56,467 bases of DNA from Amycolatopsis tucumanensis. Lineage in GTDB: Bacteria > Actinomycetota > Actinomycetes > Mycobacteriales > Pseudonocardiaceae. Under the pieces are notes generated by a model. It was not told where the DNA came from, ran no database searches, and saw only the letters and a list, made by a program, of their open reading frames with translations. The stretch lies in the NCBI RefSeq assembly GCF_021654135.1, contig NZ_JAKGSD010000039.1, positions 24,021 through 80,487 of the forward strand, given 5' to 3'. This document shows, in pieces, positions 52,213 to 56,467 of the stretch (position 1 is the stretch's first letter; every line of letters starts with the position of its first letter). Made by a program: the position numbers and the translations under genes.

Positions 52213-53631
52213 ATGGCAGACAACGGCCAACCGGGGATCGCGCTCTGGGGCGGGCGCTTCAGCAGCGGACCGGCCGAGGCGATGGCGGCGCTGAGCGCGT
52301 CGACCCACTTCGACTGGCGGCTGGCGCCCTACGACATCGCCGGTTCCCGGGCCCACGCCCGGGTGCTGCACCGGGCCGGGCTCCTCACCGAGGACGAGCT
52401 GACCCGGATGCTCGCCGCCCTGGACGCGCTCGCCGCGGACGTCGCCTCGGGTGAGTTCACGCCGACGGTCGCCGACGAGGACGTGCACACCGCCCTGGAG
52501 CGCGGCCTCATCGAGCGCGCGGGCGCCGAACTGGGCGGCAAGCTGCGCGCCGGCCGGTCCCGCAACGACCAGGTCGCCACGCTGTTCCGGATGTGGCTGC
52601 GCGACGCGGGCAAGCGCGTCGCGGCCGGCGCGCTGGACGTCGTGGACGCACTGGTCGCCCAGGCGCGCCGCCACCCGGACGCGATCCTGCCGGGCCGCAC
52701 CCACCTCCAGCACGCCCAGCCGGTGCTGCTGGCGCACCACCTGCTCGCGCACGCGCAGTCGCTGCTGCGCGATGTGAGCCGGCTGCGCGACTGGGACGCC
52801 CGCACGGCCGAGTCGCCCTACGGTTCGGGCGCGCTGGCCGGGTCGTCGCTCGGGCTCGACCCGGAGGCCGTCGCCGCCGAGCTGGGCTTCGCCACCAGCG
52901 TGGACAACTCGATCGACGGCACCGCGTCCCGCGACTTCGCCGCCGAGTTCGCGTTCGTGCTGGCCATGCTGGGCGTGAACCTCTCCCGCATCGCCGAAGA
53001 GGTCATCATCTGGAACACCGCCGAGTTCGGCTACGTGACGCTCGACGACGCCTGGGCCACCGGCAGTTCGATCATGCCGCAGAAGAAGAACCCCGACGTC
53101 GCCGAGCTGACGCGCGGCAAGTCCGGACGGCTGATCGGCAACCTGACCGGCCTGCTCGCCACGCTCAAGGGCATGCCACTGGCCTACAACCGGGACCTGC
53201 AGGAGGACAAGGAACCGGTCTTCGACTCGGTCGAGCAGCTGGAGCTGCTGTTCCCGGCCATCGCCGGGATGGTCGGCACCCTGACCTTCCACACAGGGCG
53301 GCTGGCCGAGCTCGCCCCGGCCGGCTTCACCCTCGCCACCGACATCGCCGAGTGGCTGGTGCGGCAGGGCGTGCCGTTCCGCGTCGCGCACGAAGCGGCG
53401 GGGGAGTGCGTGCGGGTGGCCGAGGCGCGCGGCGCCGGCCTGGACGAGCTCACCGACGAGGAGCTGGAGAAGATCAGCCCGGCGCTGACCCCGCGGGTGC
53501 GGGAGGTGCTGACCGTGGAGGGCTCGGTGGCCTCCCGCGACGCCCGCGGCGGCACCGCCCCGGCGCGCGTGGCCGAACAGCTGGAGCGGCTCGTCGCGCG
53601 GGTCGCCGACCACCGGCAGTGGATCGGGTGA
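52213..53631 (+). CDS. argH: Argininosuccinate lyase
   Basis: A 472-residue lyase of the fumarase/aspartase superfamily that releases arginine and fumarate. Signature GSSIMPQKKNPDVAEL holds the catalytic Ser loop; TALERGLIERAGAELGGKLRAGRSRNDQVAT and GRTHLQHAQPVLLAHHLLAH are conserved. It lies 20 bases after argR. The usual partner argG, which makes its substrate, is not in this window. Confidence 0.98.
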   Translation: MADNGQPGIALWGGRFSSGPAEAMAALSASTHFDWRLAPYDIAGSRAHARVLHRAGLLTEDELTRMLAALDALAADVASGEFTPTVADEDVHTALERGLIERAGAELGGKLRAGRSRNDQVATLFRMWLRDAGKRVAAGALDVVDALVAQARRHPDAILPGRTHLQHAQPVLLAHHLLAHAQSLLRDVSRLRDWDARTAESPYGSGALAGSSLGLDPEAVAAELGFATSVDNSIDGTASRDFAAEFAFVLAMLGVNLSRIAEEVIIWNTAEFGYVTLDDAWATGSSIMPQKKNPDVAELTRGKSGRLIGNLTGLLATLKGMPLAYNRDLQEDKEPVFDSVEQLELLFPAIAGMVGTLTFHTGRLAELAPAGFTLATDIAEWLVRQGVPFRVAHEAAGECVRVAEARGAGLDELTDEELEKISPALTPRVREVLTVEGSVASRDARGGTAPARVAEQLERLVARVADHRQWIG

Positions 53632-54239
53632 ACCTCGACCACCTCGTCTACGCGACACCGGACCTCGCCGGGACGGTGGCGGAGCTGCGCGGGCGCGGGA
53701 TCGACCTCGTGCCCGGCGGCCCGCACCCGGGGCGCGGCACGCGCAACCACCTGACCGGGCTCGGCGACGGGGCCTACCTGGAGGTCATCGGCCCCGACCC
53801 GGAGCAGGATGCGCCGGACGGGCCGCGCTGGTTCGGCATCGACGACCTGTCCGGCCCCCGGCTGGTCGCCTGGGCGATCCGGGTGCCGGACCTGGCCGCG
53901 GCGCTGGAGCGGTCGCGGGCCGCCGGCTACCCGTTCGGCGACGCGCGGCCGATGTCGCGACGGCGGCCGGACGGCGTGCTGCTGAGCTGGTCGTTGGCTT
54001 TCCCAGTGCAGGACGGGGAAGTGGTGCCGTTCCTGATCGACTGGCAGGACTCGCCGCACCCGAGCGAGAGCCTGCCCGAGGGCGCATCGCTGGTGTCGCT
54101 GACCGGCGTCCACCCCGATCCGGGCCTCGTCGCGGGCCCGCTCGCCGCGGTGGAGGCCGCGCTGACGGTCGTCACCGGCCCGGCCCCGCGGCTGGAAGCG
54201 GTGCTCGCCACGCCCGGTGGCGAGGTGGTGCTGCGATGA
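53628..54239 (+). CDS. VOC/glyoxalase-like protein
   Basis: A 203-residue protein starting NLDHLVYATPDLAGTVAELRGRGIDLVPGGPHPGRGTRNHLTGLGDGAYLEVIGPDPEQ, the first half of a Glyoxalase_3-type fold with possible metal His and Glu. The rest (LVAWAIRVPDLAAALERSRAAGYPFGDARPMSR) fits the second half. Substrate is unknown. The GTG overlaps the argH stop (GTGA), and its own stop overlaps the next gene, so it is translated with the arg operon. Confidence 0.82.
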   Translation: MNLDHLVYATPDLAGTVAELRGRGIDLVPGGPHPGRGTRNHLTGLGDGAYLEVIGPDPEQDAPDGPRWFGIDDLSGPRLVAWAIRVPDLAAALERSRAAGYPFGDARPMSRRRPDGVLLSWSLAFPVQDGEVVPFLIDWQDSPHPSESLPEGASLVSLTGVHPDPGLVAGPLAAVEAALTVVTGPAPRLEAVLATPGGEVVLR

Positions 54240-54859
54240 CCGGACGCCTGTTCAAACGCGAGGAGCTGGCGATCGACCCGGTCGACCTGGCCCAGGTCCT
54301 GCTCGGCTCGGTGCTGGAGTGCACGGGCTCCGAAGGCACCGTCCGCGCGCGGCTGGTCGAGGTGGAGGCCTACCGCGGGGAGGACGACCCCGCGTCGCAC
54401 TGCTACCGCGGGCGCACCGCGCGCAACACGGTCATGTGGGGCCCGGCGGGTCACCTGTACGTGTACTTCGTCTACGGCATGCACTTCTGCGCCAACGTGG
54501 TCGGCCGGGAGGACGGCGAGGCGGGAGCGGTGCTGTTGCGCGCCGCCGAGATCACCGACGGCGCGCACCTGGCCCGATCCCGGCGCAAGGCCGCGCGCAA
54601 GGACGTCGAGCTGGCTCGCGGGCCGGCGCGGCTGACGTCCGCGCTCGGCATCGGCCCGCAGCACAACGGCGCCGACCTGGTGGACCCGCAGTCGCCGGTG
54701 CGCCTGCTGACGGGGGAGGAGATCCCCGCCGAGCGCGTCCGGTCCGGCCCGCGGGTCGGGGTGGCGGCGGCGATGGACACCCCATGGCGGTTCTGGATCG
54801 ACGACTCCCCGGCCGTGTCGCTCTACCGGCGCGGCGGACGGGCCCGCCCCGCCAAATAG
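54236..54859 (+). CDS. DNA-3-methyladenine glycosylase (Mpg/AAG type)
   Basis: A 207-residue AAG-family base-excision enzyme. RLVEVEAYRGEDDPASHCYRGRTARNTVMWGPAGHLYVYFVYGMHFCANVV holds the catalytic Glu and the flipped-base pocket; DLARGPARLTSALGI equivalent (ELARGPARLTSALGIGPQHNG) and PRVGVAAAMDTPWRFW follow. It excises alkylated purines. The ATG overlaps the previous stop (ATGA), placing a repair gene at the end of an amino acid operon. Confidence 0.95.
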   Translation: MTGRLFKREELAIDPVDLAQVLLGSVLECTGSEGTVRARLVEVEAYRGEDDPASHCYRGRTARNTVMWGPAGHLYVYFVYGMHFCANVVGREDGEAGAVLLRAAEITDGAHLARSRRKAARKDVELARGPARLTSALGIGPQHNGADLVDPQSPVRLLTGEEIPAERVRSGPRVGVAAAMDTPWRFWIDDSPAVSLYRRGGRARPAK

Positions 54860-54889
54860 TCGGTTGACCTCGTAGGAGAGTATCGAGCC

Positions 54890-56164
54890 GTGAGCGAACA
54901 CATCCTCGACGAACTGTCCTGGCGCGGGCTGATCGCGCAGTCCACCGACATCGACGCGCTGCGGAAGGACCTGGACGCCGGTCCGCTCACCCTCTATGGC
55001 GGTTTCGACCCGACCGCGGAAAGCCTGCACGCCGGCCACCTCGTCCAGCTGCTGACGCTCGCCCGGTTCCAGCAGGCGGGCCACCGGCCGATCGTGCTCG
55101 GCGGGGGAGCGACCGGCCAGATCGGCGACCCGCGGGACGTCGGCGAGCGCTCGCTGGTCACGCCTGAGGTGACCGCCGCCCGGCTGGAGAAGATCCGGGT
55201 GCAGCTGGAGAAGTTCGTGACCTTCGACGACTCGCCGACGGGGGCGATCGTGGAGAACAACCTGAACTGGTTCAAGGACGTGTCGGCGCTGGACTTCCTG
55301 CGTGACGTCGGCAAGCACTTCTCGGTGAACGTGATGCTGGCGCGGGAGACGGTGAAGCGGCGCCTGGCCTCCGACGGCATCTCCTACACCGAGTTCAGCT
55401 ACCTGCTCCTGCAGTCCTACGACTACCTGACGCTGTTCCGGAAGTACGGGACGAAGCTGCAGATCGGCGGCTCGGACCAGTGGGGCAACATCGTCGGCGG
55501 GGTGGATTACATCCGCAAGGTCGACGGCGCGAGCGTGCACGCGCTGACCACGCCGCTGGTCACCGACTCGGAGGGCCGCAAGTTCGGCAAGTCCACCGGC
55601 GGCGGGAACCTGTGGCTCGACCCGGAGATGACCTCGCCGTACGCGTGGTTCCAGTACTTCGTGAACGTCGCGGACTCCGACGTCCTGCCCTACCTGCGCA
55701 TGCTGACCTTCGTGCCGCGCGAGGAGATCGACGAGATCGCGCGGCTCACGGAGGAGAAGCCGCACCTGCGGGCCGGCCAGCGCCGGCTCGCCGAGGAGCT
55801 GACGACGCTGGTGCACGGGGAGGACCAGACGCGCCAGGTCATCGCCGCGAGCCAGGCGCTGTTCGGCCGCGGTGAGCTGGCGGAGCTGGACGCCCGCACG
55901 CTCGACGCGGTCATGGCCGAGGTGCCGGTGGGCGAGGTGCGGCTCGCGGACGAGCCGACGATCGTCGACCTCCTCGTGGCCACGGGTCTCGTGGACAGCA
56001 AGGGCGCTGCCCGCCGCACCGTGAAGGAGGGCGGCGCGTACGTGAACAACGCGAAGATCGCCGACGAGGAGTGGCGGCCGGAGCTCGGGGACGCCCTGCA
56101 CGGGACGTGGCTCGTGGTCCGCCGCGGCAAGCGGAACACCGCCGGGGTCAAATTGCTGGCCTGA
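54890..56164 (+). CDS. tyrS: Tyrosyl-tRNA synthetase
   Basis: A 424-residue class I synthetase. PTAESLHAGHLVQLLTLARFQQAGH holds the HIGH-like HAGH; GGSDQWGNIVGGVDYIRK is tyrosine-site related; KFGKSTGGGNLWLD is the KMSKS equivalent. The C-terminal S4-like RNA-binding domain (TIVDLLVATGLVDSKGAARRTVKEGGAYVNN) is present. GTG start with AGGAG 12 bases before. It precedes an rRNA operon, a common actinobacterial arrangement, with a terminator between. Confidence 0.97.
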   Translation: MSEHILDELSWRGLIAQSTDIDALRKDLDAGPLTLYGGFDPTAESLHAGHLVQLLTLARFQQAGHRPIVLGGGATGQIGDPRDVGERSLVTPEVTAARLEKIRVQLEKFVTFDDSPTGAIVENNLNWFKDVSALDFLRDVGKHFSVNVMLARETVKRRLASDGISYTEFSYLLLQSYDYLTLFRKYGTKLQIGGSDQWGNIVGGVDYIRKVDGASVHALTTPLVTDSEGRKFGKSTGGGNLWLDPEMTSPYAWFQYFVNVADSDVLPYLRMLTFVPREEIDEIARLTEEKPHLRAGQRRLAEELTTLVHGEDQTRQVIAASQALFGRGELAELDARTLDAVMAEVPVGEVRLADEPTIVDLLVATGLVDSKGAARRTVKEGGAYVNNAKIADEEWRPELGDALHGTWLVVRRGKRNTAGVKLLA

Positions 56165-56186
56165 CCAGGGCAAACGCGGTTAAGGG

Positions 56187-56207
56187 ACCCCCCTGTTCGA
56201 GGGGGGT
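56187..56207 (+). terminator. tyrS terminator
   Basis: ACCCCCC and GGGGGGT form a 7-bp stem with a TGTTCGA loop followed by TTTC, 22 bases after the tyrS stop. One of few hairpins here with a short U-run. Confidence 0.85.
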
Positions 56208-56218
56208 TTCCGACCATG

Positions 56219-56467
56219 TAAAGTTCTCTTCGTCGCCAGGGAGACCGGGCCGGGTCCGAGAGGCCCAGGAGCGCGGGGTACCAGGCGGGGGGTCACGAAC
56301 CAAGCTCCCACCGATGGTGGTAGAGTGGGTGACCGCCGCCGGGCGAAACCACAGCGAAATTGGAGTCGCGAGACTTCGCGCGCTGGAGGGGTCGTCGGGT
56401 GACACAACAAAACGTGTTGTTTGAGAACTCAACAGTGTATTGATGAGCTAAAGCCAGTTGATTAGCT
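56219..56467 (+). promoter_or_regulatory. rRNA operon promoter region and 16S leader (cut by window edge)
   Basis: After the tyrS terminator there is no gene. Candidate -10 hexamers are TAAAGT (56219-56224) and TAGAGT (56321-56326). A boxB-like hairpin ACAACA-AAACG-TGTTGT (56404-56420) leads into boxA TGTTGTTTGAGAACTC (56415-56430), followed by AACAGTGT, the usual actinobacterial pre-16S leader. AGCTAA (56446-56451) pairs with TTAGCT (56462-56467). The 16S gene should begin soon after the right edge. Confidence 0.85.
56415..56430 (+). promoter_or_regulatory. boxA antitermination site of the rrn leader
   Basis: TGTTGTTTGAGAACTC matches the mycobacterial-type boxA that loads NusB/NusE for rRNA antitermination. 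A small boxB-like stem directly precedes and partly overlaps it. Confidence 0.8.

Noticed and set aside
54860..54889. T-box leader for tyrS
   Set aside because: Only 30 bases separate mpg and tyrS, far too short for a T-box.

Overview
The window is very GC-rich chromosomal DNA of an actinomycete, most likely a member of the Pseudonocardiaceae such as Amycolatopsis. Supporting signs are strong G/C bias at third codon positions, frequent GTG starts, GTGA/ATGA gene overlaps, a DasR-type dre site, and an rrn leader with an actinobacterial boxA at the right edge. No organism name can be proven from the sequence alone. No tRNA, rRNA body, CRISPR array, insertion sequence or prophage was seen.

Layout. 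1-3.3 kb: a 17-bp tandem repeat that runs into the stop codon of rnhA, then a two-gene operon of a papain-like protease with unusual catalytic order and a trypsin-like protease fused to a DNA/RNA non-specific nuclease. 3.3-10.4 kb: a STAS protein, then an aromatic-oxidation cluster (IclR regulator, StyA-like monooxygenase, AraC regulator, aldehyde dehydrogenase, second StyA-like monooxygenase, EthD-like protein, StyB-like flavin reductase). 10.4-18.9 kb: UvrD-type helicase, MBL-fold hydrolase, acyltransferase, uvrA, a lipoprotein and a SRPBCC protein. 18.8-23.6 kb: secreted esterase and DctA transporter, divergent from a CitA/DcuS-type two-component system. 24.1-28.6 kb: GH20 hexosaminidase with a DasABC-like sugar ABC importer under a dre site. 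28.6-35.2 kb: lactonase, GntP permease, D-aminoacylase, D-serine dehydratase-like enzyme, divergent IclR and RidA, which reads as a D-amino-acid utilisation unit. 35.3-41.7 kb: DUF1844 protein, infC-rpmI-rplT, a SpoU methyltransferase and pheST. 41.7-46.3 kb: AlkD-like protein, a secreted SlpD/E-type peptidase followed by five extra copies of its own 3' end, a DUF4240-like protein and a small HTH protein. 46.4-56.2 kb: argCJBDFRH (no argG), a glyoxalase-like gene, Mpg glycosylase and tyrS. The window ends in an rRNA operon leader.

How the parts work together. The GH20/Das genes would import and hydrolyse chitooligosaccharides. The neighbouring D-amino-acid genes share an inverted-repeat operator with the Das promoter region, so the two may be co-regulated. 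The arg genes form a tightly overlapped operon behind a leaderless promoter with an ARG box; argR lies inside it.

The three most unusual items are: the stop-punctuated, frame-preserving 195-bp tandem array after the peptidase gene; the permuted papain-like protease plus trypsin-nuclease fusion operon; and the dual-StyA cluster with an embedded EthD gene and no styrene oxide isomerase.
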